Assembly: GCF_032062135.1 (NCBI RefSeq)
Contig: NC_092859.1
Coordinates: 47,721,494-47,785,493 of the forward strand
Source of the DNA: Pyxicephalus adspersus
Taxonomy: Eukaryota; Chordata; Amphibia; Anura; Pyxicephalidae
Direction of reading: 5' to 3'
Length of the DNA stretch: 64,000 nucleotides
Under the pieces are notes generated by a model, which was not told where the DNA came from, made no database searches, and saw only the letters and a program-made list of their open reading frames with translations. The position numbers were made by a program, and so were the translations under genes. This document shows, piece after piece, positions 47,963 to 59,815 of this stretch. Numbering within the stretch: the stretch's first letter is position 1; every line of letters starts with the position of its first letter.

Positions 47963-49044
47963 GAAACATTTAGAAAAAAAAATATTTTGGTTTACATACA
48001 CTTTGGAGATGCCAGCCCTAACAAAACATTAGTTAATGGCATAGTATCCCTATAGCAAGAAGACCAACAGTGTATAGGTCCCATCAATACAGATACAATC
48101 ACATATGTTTTTCAGTGTTGAAATGCTGCTTCAAAAGCGTGCAAAAATTATTTCCCTCCCATTACACCAGCTTCTTGATGATAGGAATATGTCTTCAAAG
48201 ATCCGCAAGTGGATATATAGGATTAGGGGAATTTATGTGCATTTAAAAGGGTCCTGATTTAAACTTTAAAATATGTTGAAATCTTCTGGGCCCCACTACC
48301 TTGCACCACAATATTCATTAAAGAGATGAAATCTACCCTTTGGATCTACAGTTTATGAAAACCTTGCTCCTAAAAATATTTTTTCAGATCTTATCTATAT
48401 AAAAATGGGGGCCAGCAAAGCTTCCTGGAACAAAATATACCTCATAGAAATAATCATTTAAGAAGAATTACTCTTATATACTAATATGCTCCATACTCCA
48501 GTTCCCACACTATGAATTATCATATTAATAACGGTTGGGAAATGCAATTATTGTTCTCGCTTTGGGGATGGCAATGTTTACACCTATTGTTATTACAACA
48601 ATTATCTTTGTAGTTCTAGGTTAGTGGCAGGACTATAGCCATGTTAGTTATGTGAGAGAACTATTACTTTAACTTTTTTTACTTATTACTATTGGATGCA
48701 CAAAGTATGTCCCTCAAGTCTTGTTCACATAAGCCAAGCACAGAAAACACAACAAAAGCTCAATACATGGAGACAGAACATTAAAAACTTTGCAGCAAGA
48801 AGTATAAATACATACCAAAGACTACTTCATTAGCCGAAATAACGTTTCTGATATATAAGCACCCAGAAATCTCTTAATACAAAAAATAAGTTTACCATCT
48901 TATCATTAAGGGTTCTAGCAATGAAAAAGGTATGGGAAACTTGTATGCAGAGTAAAGAAATGCAAGCAACTTTCCTTATTAAAAATAAAAAGTAAAAAAT
49001 AAAAACAAAAAGTAAAAGAAATATATTGGAAAAAAGGTATCCAC

Positions 49045-49680
49045 TAGTGATGGTCGAATATCTCACTATTCTATTCGACAGCTATTAGATCGAATAGGGG
49101 GATATTGTTCGGGTAGTCGAATGCCGAATTCTAATATTCATTAAAGTAAATGGTGGGAAAATTTGGGGTATTTTTCGGGACTGTGAAAAAGCAAGACAGT
49201 TCCGCTCCCCTGATTGCTCTTGCAGCCCTTTACTAGTTGTATGTGTTCTTAGATAGAGTTGATCTATCCAAGAACACAGAAGTCCCTGTGTTCCTGCATG
49301 AGGATACTCTATCCAGGAATAGAGATAGTGCTCCCTGATTGGCTGGGAAAGCTTTCCTTAGCCAATCAGAGAGCACTGCAGGTATTGAATAGAGAGACTT
49401 GTCCCCTCTAGTGCCGGGGATCGCACACTGTTCTCGATGTATGCAACCGCAGCCACATTCATTGAGGAGATCCCCGGGAGACTAGAGGAAAATGGGGATA
49501 AGTCTCCCCATTCAAAACCTCTAGTGCTCTGTGATTGGCTTGGGAAAGGAAAATCCTTTCCTCAGCTTGAGCTGTCATCAGGGTTTTCCTCAGCCAATCA
49601 CAGAGCACTAGAGGTGATGAATGGGGAAACTTGTCCCCATTTAACCTCTAGTGGCCAGGGAACCACACTGACAGAAGGAT
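49045..49680. mobile_element. Hairpin-chain hAT family, copy 2 (one end missing)
   Basis: The left end TAGTGATGGTCGAATATCTC matches the right end of the element at 33,797-35,007 in reverse orientation. The same modules follow: an ATTCGAT/AATAG block, GTGTTCTTAGATAGAG with TCTATCCAAGAACAC, and the segment around GGATCGCACACTGTTCTC. No matching second terminus or 8-bp repeat was found, so the right border is approximate and probably truncated. No coding capacity. Confidence 0.75.
49518..49614. repeat. Perfect 23-bp-stem hairpin in hAT copy 2
   Basis: Arms 49,518-49,540 and 49,592-49,614 are exact reverse complements, around a loop that itself contains a GGAAAGGAAAATCCTTTCC palindrome. The arms end in ATTGGCT / AGCCAAT (CCAAT-box-like). 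Similar smaller folds flank it, with TTGGCTGGGAAAGC upstream and GGGGAAACTTGTCCCC downstream. Confidence 0.95.
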
Positions 49681-49689
49681 TTTAGGTGA

Positions 49690-51690
49690 ATAGAAACCAT
49701 TTTTTGCTAGCTACTGCAACAGATTGCAGCCACATGCAATCGTGGATACCTGTGGTGCGATCTGTTACTCCTAAGCATGCAGCAACAGTTTAGTGTGCAC
49801 TCTGTGGCCAACTGAATAGTTTTTCCCCTGCGGGTGTGAAAGGACTCTAAGACTCGCCAGTTGACTGGTGTTGGAGTGAAAGAAGTGCAGTGGGAGGCAA
49901 CTGGCCTACAAGAACTCAAAATATAAATCTTCTCACTGATTTAGTGAAATTAGTATTTCCTTTTTTAAAGAGAATAGAGTTAATTTGATTCATAGTTCAC
50001 CACAAATCAGACAAACTTGCGAATCTTTATGTAGGTAAAAAAAGTAAATTGTACAGTTCAATCTCATTTATAAAAACAGTGCAATTCATCATAACCTGAA
50101 CTGGCACATGCATAAGAAAAAAAAAAGAAAAAGAAAAAATTCCTGATTTTTCTGCTCTAATTCGATTAAAGGTGCCCAATAATCAATTTTCTCATCTCTT
50201 TCAATCCTGCTTTGTATTGAGTTCTTACTATCAGCTAACTATGCCATTGTTCTTTATACTGAATGGTGTGTATACATAGTCAGATGTTAATGTTTATTGG
50301 TGCTCTGCATTTAAATACCCAGCCTGTAATACAGATACTCATTGACTGTAAAAGTTGAAAATGTTATATTAAATGATTCTACTTACAATAGTCAGATTCT
50401 CAGCCGTTTAAGGTTCCTTGGATCAATTATTCAGGATAAAATCAAGGTGGAAAACTAAAACAGAAAAACAAAACTCAGAAATTAAATATTCATAAATTTG
50501 TTAAACAACTATTCCTATAGTTTCTACGCGTTTGTTTTTCTTGTTGTTGTTTTTACAGTCCAACATAAAAGGGAATGAAGCATTTAATGGCGAGGCAGCG
50601 CGTCCTACATTTAAGTACTATAAATAATTTAGAGGTAAATTGGTTTCATCAGTGTTTTACACCAATGTACTTATTGACCTGTTAACAAGCAGGCATATTT
50701 ATTTACAGAAGCTACAGGAGCAGTGCCGCGCTGTCGGAAAATAAATATAAAACAAAAAAAGCTTTTGTAGTAGTAGTGGTCTGTAGTCTTATGAATTTGT
50801 ATTTAATGACATGTATTAAAAGGTATATAAATAATTCATATGGATGAGAAAAATATTTGCATTCATGGATAAAGTAAAAATATAACATTATACTACAGAT
50901 ATTGCAAAGTAAAGCTCCTATGCTGTTTACAGGATCTGCCTCCTGCACCATATATCCCAAGCGCTTGTAGCTTGTCCTACTATTTTCCTTGCAGAAATTT
51001 TTAGGAAGCAGTAGGACTGTGCCATCTGACACATTTTTAACCATTAGGGAGAAAATGGAGACACTACTAATAGGACACTAGGGTTGAATAGATGAGGTTA
51101 CTCCTATCCCCCACCTACAAACAGCCACCTATATACAAATAAATCACGCTTACAACATATTTTGTGGTATGAATTGGTCACGGCTGCCCTTTATAAAAAA
51201 AACACAACACAAATTCTATATAAATTCAACATCTTGTTACTCTCAAGCATGAAAAGTTTTACTAGGTCAAGGTCCATGAAAGACCCTTAAATCCAACACA
51301 TCTTTAATGGGAGGGACACCTTTCTGATTGTCCAATCCCCATCCGCCTTACACTGCCTCGAGGTAAATTACACCTGTCTCCCATAGCCAATTCTTACTCC
51401 CATTTTTTCATAAATGGTCACAACCACCATGTTCTTGGGAACACCCAAACCTCTGATGGGATCTGTCCCCCTTTAAAAAATGACTTTCACTAACAAACTG
51501 CAATCCCTTTATGGACCTTACCCTCATAGCTCATAGGCAAAAATAATTCTAAATAATTTGGGTATTACATATTTTCCAACATATTGGTCTTGAGACAAAA
51601 GTGTCACATTCCCAAATACAACTATTAGGCAAAACCAAAAAGAAAAAAATATATCATTTGATATTAAAAATTTATTGTCTCTGGCCAGGG
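49690..51690. other. Unassigned sequence
   Basis: No recognised gene. 50,560-50,720 is a high-complexity stretch that might be conserved non-coding DNA. A-rich tracts occur near 50,117. Confidence 0.4.
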
Positions 51691-52010
51691 TGACCCAAGG
51701 TGACACTGCCCACGGGTCCTGCCTGAGTGGAGGATTCCTCCCAAGCCCACCCCTGCAGAAGATGGGCGGTGTGTAGGTAGGGTTCAGAGGGTGCTCGCTG
51801 GGGCTCCTAATGTGATGCTGGACCCGGGGTCTCACTTGGACTCAAGCACTCAGCCTAGAACACCGAGCCCAGCCCTCTAACCCCCGTGAGTACTACAAGC
51901 ACGTGGGTTTGCAGCCAGGCCTCACCTGGAGATGCAGCAACCACCCTGAAGGGTCATCAATGGACTCCATGGCACCCTGCACTGAGCTAGATGTGACCTT
52001 GAACCTTCTT
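51690..52010. other. GC-rich island of unknown nature
   Basis: About 320 bases are markedly GC-richer than the surroundings, with GGACCCGGGGTC and CCGTGAGTACT-like segments. I compared it mentally with U1-U5, U3 and 7SL RNAs and found no match. No open frame is convincing. It may be a transposon remnant or an exon-like relic. Confidence 0.25.
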
Positions 52011-52139
52011 CGCAGGCTTCTCCATTTAACTGACCAATACTTCCTCCCCTTGATTTCATAACTGCTGTGGACCCACTCCCCTACATGACCACTCTTAGCC
52101 TCATTTCTCTTCCTTTTCTTAACTCTTACTACTAAGTTA

Positions 52140-52460
52140 AGCTACGTACACACGGCCAATGGTTTTTGCCCAATAATTAGTCCAGGGCTCATATCAGACA
52201 AGAATCTGGCATTTGTACAGCTCCCGTCGTCCATCATGCAAACGACCGTCCTGGCGGGTCCAAGAACGATGGAAGACGAACGATCCTAATGCAAGAGAAA
52301 GGGGAGAGAGCGCAGCAGGGTGCCGCTCTGTCGTTCTCCCCCTTCTCTCTGCAAAGAGCAGAACGGTGCTGTATGTACAGCACTCGTTCATGGATTAGTC
52401 GTTGGAAAGGATTGTGAAAGATCCTTTCCAACGACTATAATTGCACTTGTGTATGCAGCT
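52140..52460 (-). mobile_element. MITE-A copy (52 kb)
   Basis: A 321-bp element begins AGCTACGTACACACGGCCAA and ends CTTGTGTATGCAGCT. TTA precedes it (52,137-52,139), and GAA follows, so the duplication is decayed on one side. Internal palindromic GGAAAGGATTGTG / GATCCTTTCCAACGAC and the GCTGTATGTACAGC palindrome are shared with the 43.6-kb copy, but in opposite orientation. The short frames inside are incidental. Confidence 0.85.
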
Positions 52461-52463
52461 GAA

Positions 52464-54019
52464 CCCCTCTCTTCACCTTTACATGACGTCCTTTAGCCTA
52501 TTGTTCTCTCTTGTTTAGCTCTGGGCCTATCTGGAGGGGGAGGAATAGCCAACATAAAAATGTAAAATATCAGATTCAGGTATTCTGTATATTAAAATGA
52601 ACTCATTGCAATCACACAAAATTTTCTATCTAAGGCTCCGATAGCATTTTGCTTTTGCGTGATTTGCCACATTCTTTTGCCATTTTATTATAAGGCAAAA
52701 GTGTACAGAAAGAGCAAAATGCCTGAAGTACATTATTGTGAATTGAACTGGAGGATGTATGTGTGCATACATTAATATTTGCATATAATCGTTACAGCAT
52801 TTCCTCAAAGCACAGCTGCAGTTATTTAAAACACACTTTTCTTTTTTTCTTCTATTTCTTTCTTTAAAGTTTGACAAAGAAGTGTAAAGTCTTTCACAAT
52901 GGGAGCCAAAATATATTTATGAAATTGATGTGACTGGAAAGTGCAGGTCCAAAATGTCATACCTTTAGTGACAAGCTATCCTTAAAGGGATGTGATATTT
53001 TGGCTACATATTTACTTTATTACAATTTGTTCTGCCTTTTAGAAATGTACAGCAAAATATTAAAATGTACCTATTCACATACAAACATACAAAAAAATAT
53101 ATTAAAAAAGACACGTTCTTTTAAAGTGTTTTTCTTTCCATTTTCAAGGTTCCCAGGGCATAAGTAAATTGTATACAAACGCCAGCATGGTGCCCTGCAG
53201 AATTTGTTTCTTTTTTTTAATACTTGAAAATTTTCCATGTTGAATGTAAGTACTATAAAAGCAGGGTATAAAAAGTATGCTTGACTCTGAAATACAAATT
53301 CCCAGCACTATTGTAATGCTCTGTTGTTAAAAAGTGTTACATACCAGTAAAGACAATGTTGACTTCCCTCACAAAGTAAGGTGGGTGTGCCAAATTCAGG
53401 TGGATTCTGTGCAAAAACATAGACTTGAATGAGGACAAAAAAGATCCTACTTTCACACATTTCCACACTTTGGCTGCAAGTGGTCAATATAAAAAAATTG
53501 GTAATAACGTATGACATGGAAACTGTTTACAGATTCAGGCAAGTGTATATCAAAGGCTATGCAATTCACAGTCTATGTTAACAGGCTTTGTTAGCATCAG
53601 AAAGGTTTTTCTTTCCTATAGGATTGTAAAGGAATACAAATCCCATTTGAAAAAGGTGCAGTTTATGTCATAATAAGGTAAACTGCAAATACACCTTTTG
53701 GTGAATGAGGCATCTCATAATAAATGAAGGTATCAACACTTCCTTTCCATGCATTTCACTTCAAGTGCCAAAAGCCTTTAACCAAAAGCCTGTCAACACA
53801 GGCGATAAAGGAGATTGGCAAACTGTAAAATAGCTTTACCTTGGACAAAAACTAACTATATATCACATTTAGGGATTCTGAAAACATATCTAGCCAGCCC
53901 AATAAAGTGAATAGTAAAATGAAAATCAGTAGTTTTGCTCTTTTTTTTTTTCAAAAAGCACTTTCAGCAGTAAAGCAGGGTGTTCCAGAACATCTGGAAT
54001 GATTTTCTTCAAAGTCATT
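52464..54019. other. AT-rich sequence, no gene seen
   Basis: No feature recognised. Confidence 0.45.
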
Positions 54020-54136
54020 TGCTAGCAAATGTTTTGAATCCTGGACCAGATCCATTCCAGGTTTGCTGGATCACCCAGCTTCACTGATGAAAGTGTATCC
54101 TCTCCAGCCTTGGAGAGCTTTATTAAATCAGGCCCT
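54020..54136. mobile_element. Half MITE-B
   Basis: The right half of the MITE-B hairpin is present: TTTGCTAGCAAATG near the fold centre, TGGACCAGATCCATTCC, ATCACCCAGCTTCACTGATG, CTCCAGCCTTGGAGAG and the terminus AAATCAGGCCC, followed by TAA. The left arm is missing. Confidence 0.7.
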
Positions 54137-54549
54137 AAATGCATGTATATTTTTGCTTTGGGTTCCTTCTAAAAAGTAGTAAATCAAGGGAAGTTCACAT
54201 TTTTTGCCTACTTGTCTTACTTTATTTTGTTGTTTTGTCATATGTTTGTTGAAAATACAAAAGATGTCTTTCCCTTTGTTACCATTGAGACAAGGACTGA
54301 ATTACAGTTCAGTGACAGGACAGTGGTCCAGATTTAATGTGTTTCCTACAATCAGTTGCTTTAGTCCCACATTCTATCCGTTTCTTACAGAGTCACTTTG
54401 AAAATGACAGAGGCTTGATACTTGACTGCCCATAACAGCGCAAAGCTCTGCCTCTCCGGATGAAAAGCCACCCCCAATCCTTTAGTTACCACAAAAACAT
54501 TAATATCATGGTCCACTTTTAAATATTCCTGGAGTCACTTTTGTAGATA

Positions 54550-54925
54550 AACTCACCAGCAACAAGGTACACCTTTTTAGTATTGGTTGTGACCCCATTT
54601 CATGGCATAATTCTGGGTATAATTTTTGTGGCATAGATTGAACAAGCTGCTAGAAGCATTCCTTAATGGTTATGGTTTGGACACAATTGAATTAAGCAGA
54701 TTCTACATATTTGGCACCTAAATATCTATGATGCGAATTTCCTGTGCCACCACATTCCAAAGGTGATCCCAATTGGCATCTAGTAACTGTGGAGGTCATT
54801 TCAGTACAGTGAATGCATTGTCATGTTTAAAGAAACCAATTGCTTTAGTTTTGTGATATAGAACATTATCCTAACAGCCATTAAGCAGTTGAACAGGTGT
54901 ACCTAATAAAGTGGCCATGTGTGTG
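54550..54925 (-). mobile_element. Tc1-like DNA transposon fossil, internally deleted
   Basis: The right terminus AGGTGTACCTAATAAAGTGG and the decayed left terminus ACTCACCAGC...AAGGTACACCTT are the ends of a widespread fish and frog Tc1-like family. Between them, in reverse orientation, lie the 3' parts of its transposase gene, while the 5' half including the DNA-binding domain is gone. Only about 375 bp remain of an element usually well over 1 kb. Target TA duplications are not readable. Confidence 0.8.
54590..54860 (-). pseudogene. Tc1-like transposase C-terminal pseudogene
   Basis: On the minus strand, after a degraded stretch, DHLWNVVAQEIRIIDI corresponds to the C-terminal IEHLWDVVEREIRIMDV block of Tc1 transposases. 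A further piece matches the RNA-like sense of the usual LVESMPRR region (reverse of GTGGCATAGATTGAACAAGC). The catalytic Glu of the final DDE residue lies at IEHLW, and here the equivalent position reads Asp. Frame breaks and missing upstream acidic residues show it is inactive. Confidence 0.7.
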
Positions 54926-54952
54926 TGTTTTACACACACACACACACACATT
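54918..54952. repeat. (TG)n and (CA)n self-complementary tract
   Basis: TGTGTGTGTG is followed by TTTTA and about nine CA units, directly at the Tc1 fossil terminus. Confidence 0.9.
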
Positions 54953-55289
54953 ACTAAGTGGTGCTAATCTGCAATATAAATCATGAACAGCTAACATTTT
55001 AGTTAATATGCTGATTTTTTTTCTTTGCCAAAGCATATTCATCATTTATATTTACACAAATAGGTCAACAGCACAGCTGCAATCTAAAATCTCAAAACAT
55101 TTTGAATTATCCATAGTTATGGGTCAAAAGCTGCCAGAGTACAACATATTATTGCTTTATATCAGGTCATCATATTTTCTAAATAGTTTTAGCTTTAGTA
55201 AACTACCAACTTCATTCATTCACAACTAGGATATAAAGAGTATTTCAAAAGCAAGAAAAAAGGCAGACAACTACAGTGCTATAAGGGTT

Positions 55290-56030
55290 ATTCAGTGACC
55301 TATAAGATGCAAGATGATGTCTTTTAATGTTGATCCAAAGACTAATGGATTCTTTAATGTACATGTAAAGGCTCCTGTGGGCCATTCTAGAAAGGCCCCA
55401 CACCCAATTAATATGCTATACAAAATTGAATGCAAACTTTTTTCTTTACGTCCCCTAAGGAAACCAAAACCTAATTTATTTATATTGCACATGTTCCTTC
55501 TTCCAGTAACTGCAATTCTAAGTGAAAGAATTTTAGCAGCAGAGGTAGTGCTATTCATCCAGAAAGCAATGGGTAGGACAGGGGTGACCAGCTACTGACT
55601 AACAAACTAATGCCTTGTGTATTCTCACTCATAGCCATACCTCTGCAATTTCTTCTCATTTCACTGTAAGGTAAGCGGGCACGTCCTACTAGAGAGTGAT
55701 AATACTGCTTTAAACCTAGGAGCAAATGCAGTTGCATCCAATCCAAGAAAGCTGTATGACATGGGATTTACTGGTAAGATTTGGGTGAACAGGGTGATTG
55801 AAGAGTTTTGCTCTGGTTTTATCATTACATCCCAATCTCCTTTATCATCTTTCCTATATGAAGACCTCTTGCAGACCTCTTCTGTTTTTGACAAAACTTG
55901 CTGCACTGCTTTGCGTAGGTGGTTACTGGCAAGCAGCATGGGTTTTGTGTTGCACCTCACCCCTTCCTGTACAAGTGTTCTTTGATTTGCTTGTGCTTCA
56001 TAATAAAAACAAGGCAAAGGGATACTAATT
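55290..56030. other. Open-frame-dense block, unidentified
   Basis: Both strands carry several overlapping frames of 60-118 codons. The longest minus-strand frame (55,661-56,017) has plausible composition, with AVQQVLSKTEEVCKRSSYRK and GDWDVMIKPEQNSS, but matches no family I can name. It may be a pseudogene or an old transposon. Confidence 0.25.
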
Positions 56031-56498
56031 ATCTGGATGTTACTGCAGATTCAGTAGCAAGAATACAATTAGTTTGTGGGCTTTTGATGCAACACGCGTA
56101 CAATGGAGTTCTTATATCGATCTCCAGCAGGATATGAAAGGTATTTCCTCTAATGTTAAAAAAAGTGCCAATCTCACAACTGCGTAGTGCAAGATCAAGT
56201 GACATAGGAAGAAGATATTGATACCATTCCTCTGTGCCATTGTGTCAAAATACACCCAAATGGTCCAGACCAGCAGACTACCAAAAAGTCTACTTTATTA
56301 GAGGTGGTCACACTTTGTTACAATTAATTAAATATGTGCATTTAATCAAAAGCAGCTAGCTTCCACTTTTAACTCCTATGAAAAGATGTACTTGTTTACA
56401 CACTTACCTACTGCTTTTTGACGTAGTCTTTGTAAAATTTATAATGATTGGAACATTAGAATTGAAAGGTTATGTACTTTCCTTTCTCATAACTATAC

Positions 56499-56505
<7 letters not shown>

Positions 56506-56559
<54 letters not shown>
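56506..56559. repeat. (AT)n-(AC)n microsatellite at the CR1 3' terminus
   Basis: About 12 AT units and 15 AC units lie immediately beyond the CR1 3' end (minus strand), suggesting that the LINE tail seeded the microsatellite or that the element inserted beside it. Confidence 0.9.
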
Positions 56560-56562
<3 letters not shown>

Positions 56563-56827
56563 TTACATAGTAGGTTAGGTTGAAAAAAGACAGAAGTTCA
56601 TCAATTTCGACCACTAGGGAAATAAACATATCCCAGATATAAAACCCTATAAGATATAGTTGGTCCAGACTATTTGCCAGAAGGCAAAAAAAAACCCTGG
56701 TACAATTTGCTTCAACAGGGGAAAAAAATTCCTTCCTAATTCCATGAGGCAATCGGCTGTTCACTGGATCAACAGTCACTGTTATTTTTACTTTAAAGCT
56801 TTAATACTCAGTTATATTCTGTACTTC

Positions 56828-58526
56828 TAGAAAGCATCCAGCTTTTTCTTAAAGTAATCCATAGTAATTGCTGAAACTACTTCCTGTGGGAGTCAAGACA
56901 TCCAGAAGCAAAGAGTGCCCTCTTCTTCTTTCTAATAATCTCGAAGTGAATAATGGAGAAGAGAGTTCTCTATATGGACCATTTATATATTTATACAGGG
57001 TGATCATATCCCCCCTTAAACGTCTCCTCTGAAGGGAGAATAGATTCAGTTCAGCTAATCTATCCTCATAGCTGAGCTCCTCCATTCCTTTTATTAGTTT
57101 ACTTGCCCTTCTCTGCACTCTCTCCAATTCCACAATGTCTTTTTTGTGAACTGGAACCCAAAACTGGACTGCATATTCCAGATGTGGTCTGAGCAATGCT
57201 TTGTACAGGGGCAGGATAATGTCTCCATCTCTGCAGTCTATTCCTCTTTTTATAAAAGAAAGTACTTTGCTAGATTTAGATATTGCAGCTTGGCATTGCA
57301 TGCTGTTATTAAGTCTATGGTCTACCAGAACCCCCAGATCCTTTTCCATTTCTGACCTCCCCAAATGTATTATTATTATTATTATTATTATTAAACAGGA
57401 TTTATATAGCGCCAACATATTACGCAGCGCTGTACAATAAATAGGGATTGCAAATGACAGACTAATACAGACAGTGATACAGGAGGAGAGGACCCTGGCA
57501 ATGGTTTGATAGGTTGAAGGTGATAAGGTTATGATCAGAGAGGGGGAATGGTGAGTTGTCAAGGAGGGTGAGGTTGCAGAGTTTAGAAAATACCAGGTCT
57601 AATGTATGTCCGGCTATGTGTGTGGGGCCATTGATGTATTTATTTGGATGTATTCCCCCTAGACAGTATGAAGCATGCATGTTGTTAGCCCCCAAGTCCA
57701 TAACTTTACATTTATCTAAATTAAATGTCATTTGCCACTTGGCTGCCCAATCAAACAGTACATCCAGGTCTTGTAGATTATAGACATCCTGTATGGACTT
57801 AATTCCATTACATAGTTTGGTGTCATCTGCAAACACAGAAATGGTACTTTTAATCCCAAACTCTATATTATTTACAAAGATGGTAAGCAGTAAAGGTCCC
57901 AACACTTAACTCTGCTGTACACCACTAGTAACTTTAGACCATTTGGAGTATGAATCATTAATTACTACTCTCTGGATGTGGTCTTCAAGCCAGTTCTCTA
58001 TACATTTACGGATTGACTTTTCTAAGCCTATTGAACCTAACTTGCATATTAACCGTCTGTGGGGTACTGTGTCAAATGATTTAGCAAAGTCCAAGTACAC
58101 TATATGAAGTGCTACTCCACTTTCTACCTCTTTACTTACTTCCTCATAAAAAAAAAGTACATTTGTTTGACAACTTCGATCTTTCTTGAAGCCAAGATGG
58201 CTATCACTTATAATACTATACTATACTAAACTCTTCTTTGTGTTTTTTCATCAAACTCTCTAGGACCTTTCCACTATAGACATTTACCTAAATGGTCTGT
58301 AGTTACCTGATAATGACTTAGCTCCCTTTTGGAAAATAGGAAGCACATTGGCCTTACCCCAATCCATCGGTACTATGCCAGTGACTAAAGAGTCTCTAAA
58401 AATTAGAAATAATGGCTTTGAAATAACTGAGCTCAGCTCTTTGAGGACACATGGATCTAATCCATCGGGTCCTGGTTCTTTGTTAACCTTAATTTTGCCC
58501 AACTGTTTCGAGCCATTGTGACTCAT
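56828..58526 (-). pseudogene. CR1 ORF2 reverse transcriptase, interrupted
   Basis: The RT copies element RNA at the nicked target. Blocks: KEPGPDGLDPCVLKELSS (58,526 on), GKANVLPIFQKG, SLSGNYRPF; after a frame break LDFAKSFDTVPHRRLICKL, VTSGVQQS then a stop, VLGPLLLTIFVNNI, and FADDTKL with both aspartates intact (57,822-57,833). An L2 derivative then interrupts the gene (57,372-57,633). It resumes with HLGRSEMEKDLGVLVDHRL, LPLYKALLRPHLEYAVQFW and ELERVQRRASKLIKGME, typical of the CR1 C-terminus. A last frameshift precedes DYFKKKLDAF and the stop at 56,828-56,830. Confidence 0.9.
57372..57633 (-). mobile_element. Nested L2 derivative: endonuclease piece fused to L2 3' tail
   Basis: The 262-bp insert sits in the CR1 RT between 7-bp direct repeats ATGTATT (57,365-57,371 and 57,634-57,640). 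On the minus strand it starts with an L2 endonuclease segment (NGPTHIAGHTLDLVFS and PLSDHNLITFNLS), switches at about 57,500 to the L2 3' tail (reverse of GCGCCAACATATTACGCAGC), and ends in about eight ATA units. Most of ORF2 is absent between. It is about 90% identical by eye to 3,000-3,135 over the endonuclease part. Confidence 0.9.
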
Positions 58527-58819
58527 TTAAGGCAGTGACATTGCTATTATGAATTTGGACTTGAGCTCTGCCTTTTTCCTTTCTGTACACAGAGCTAAAA
58601 AAAGTGTTTAGTAAATCCACCTTTTCTTTATCCCCAGTTACCAACCTAGAGACATTCCTTAAGGGGCCTATATGCTCAGATCTGATATTTTTGCTTTTAA
58701 TATGTTTAAAAAAAATTTGTGGGTTTGCCTTACTTTCCTTTGCAATTTGTCTTTCATTTTAAATTTTGCACAGACTTTCGTTATATGCTTTATAGTTTTC
58801 AAACGATGAAGGTGATCCT

Positions 58820-59815
58820 TCATTTTTTTTTTTTTTGGAATGCCCTTTTCTTAACATCAGGACACAACTTATTACCCATTGGATTTAGCCTCCTAAACTT
58901 ATTACCCATTGGAATATATTTTTCAGTGTGCTTTTGTAGAACAGACTTGAAACATTCCCATTTCTGTTTTGTGTTCTTTGAGGACAATATTGTCTCCCAA
59001 TCTAAGTCACAGGGAGCCGCCCTTAATAATGGAAAATTTGCTCTCTTAAAATTAAATGTTTTTATCTTTCCTGTTTTTGCTTCCTGTTTACAGCTTACAT
59101 TAAATGAAATCATATCATGGTCACTGCTACCTAGATTCTCTTTTATATGCACATTTGTTAAAAGCTCTGCACTGTTAAAAAGAACTAGGTCCTGCAGAGT
59201 ATCATTTCTAGTTGGGGCTTCTATAAACTGTACCATAAAATTATCTTGTATTAAATTCACAGATTTCCTCCCTTTTGCTGTTCCTGTAGTGTCACTACTC
59301 CAGTCAATGTCAGGGTAGTTGAAATCTCCCATGATTAAAACATTTTCACTTTTTGCTGCTTTTTCTATCTGTGCTTGTAGCTGATTCTCCATTTCTTCCT
59401 TAGCACTGGGAGGCCTATAGCAGACAATAATTATTTGTGTATTGTGCATCCCCACATTCCACTCCACCCATAATGCCTCATTCTCATTGCTTGTTCCATC
59501 AGCAATTTCTTCTTTCAAATCCACTTTCAGATCACTTCTCACATACAGACATTCACCACCACCCTTTCGTTTGACTCTGTCTTTCTGAAAGAGAGTATAC
59601 CCAGGAATATTGACAGCCCAGTCATGTGAAGAACAAAGCCAGGATTCAATGGCAACCAAGTCATAATGCTCTTCACTCATTAAGGCTTCCAACTCCCCTA
59701 TTTTGTTTGTCTGACTGCTAGCATTGGTGAACAGGCTTTTAAAACTATTTCTGCATTTACCAGCACTGTTTGCCAAATCTGTTTGTTTTTCAGTAGAAAA
59801 GTACTGCACAAACAA
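58820..59815 (-). pseudogene. CR1 ORF2 endonuclease domain (331-codon open frame)
   Basis: This is the longest open frame in the window and covers the N-terminal endonuclease, which nicks target DNA for priming. Blocks in order: TNASSQTNKIGELEALM, DLVAIESWL (catalytic Glu; Thr of TETW is replaced), VNIPGYTLFQKDR, KGGGECLYVRS, IIIVCYRPPS, IMGDFNYPDIDW (catalytic Asp/Asn at 59,318-59,329) and SSDHDMISFNV (Asp-His at 59,114-59,125). All catalytic residues but the Thr are kept. It ends in a lysine-coding homopolymer at 58,820-58,840, where the frame shifts and the linker continues in another frame. Confidence 0.9.

Noticed and set aside
51690..52010. snRNA or 7SL gene in the GC-rich island
   Set aside because: No match to the remembered 5' ends or conserved boxes of U1, U2, U3, U5 or 7SL, and no proximal promoter elements.
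56378..56779. Open frames around the CR1 3' end
   Set aside because: They read through (AT)n/(AC)n and the CR1 3' untranslated region.
58719..59318. 199-codon plus-strand frame
   Set aside because: Antisense shadow of the CR1 endonuclease and linker, whose minus-strand frame has all expected motifs.
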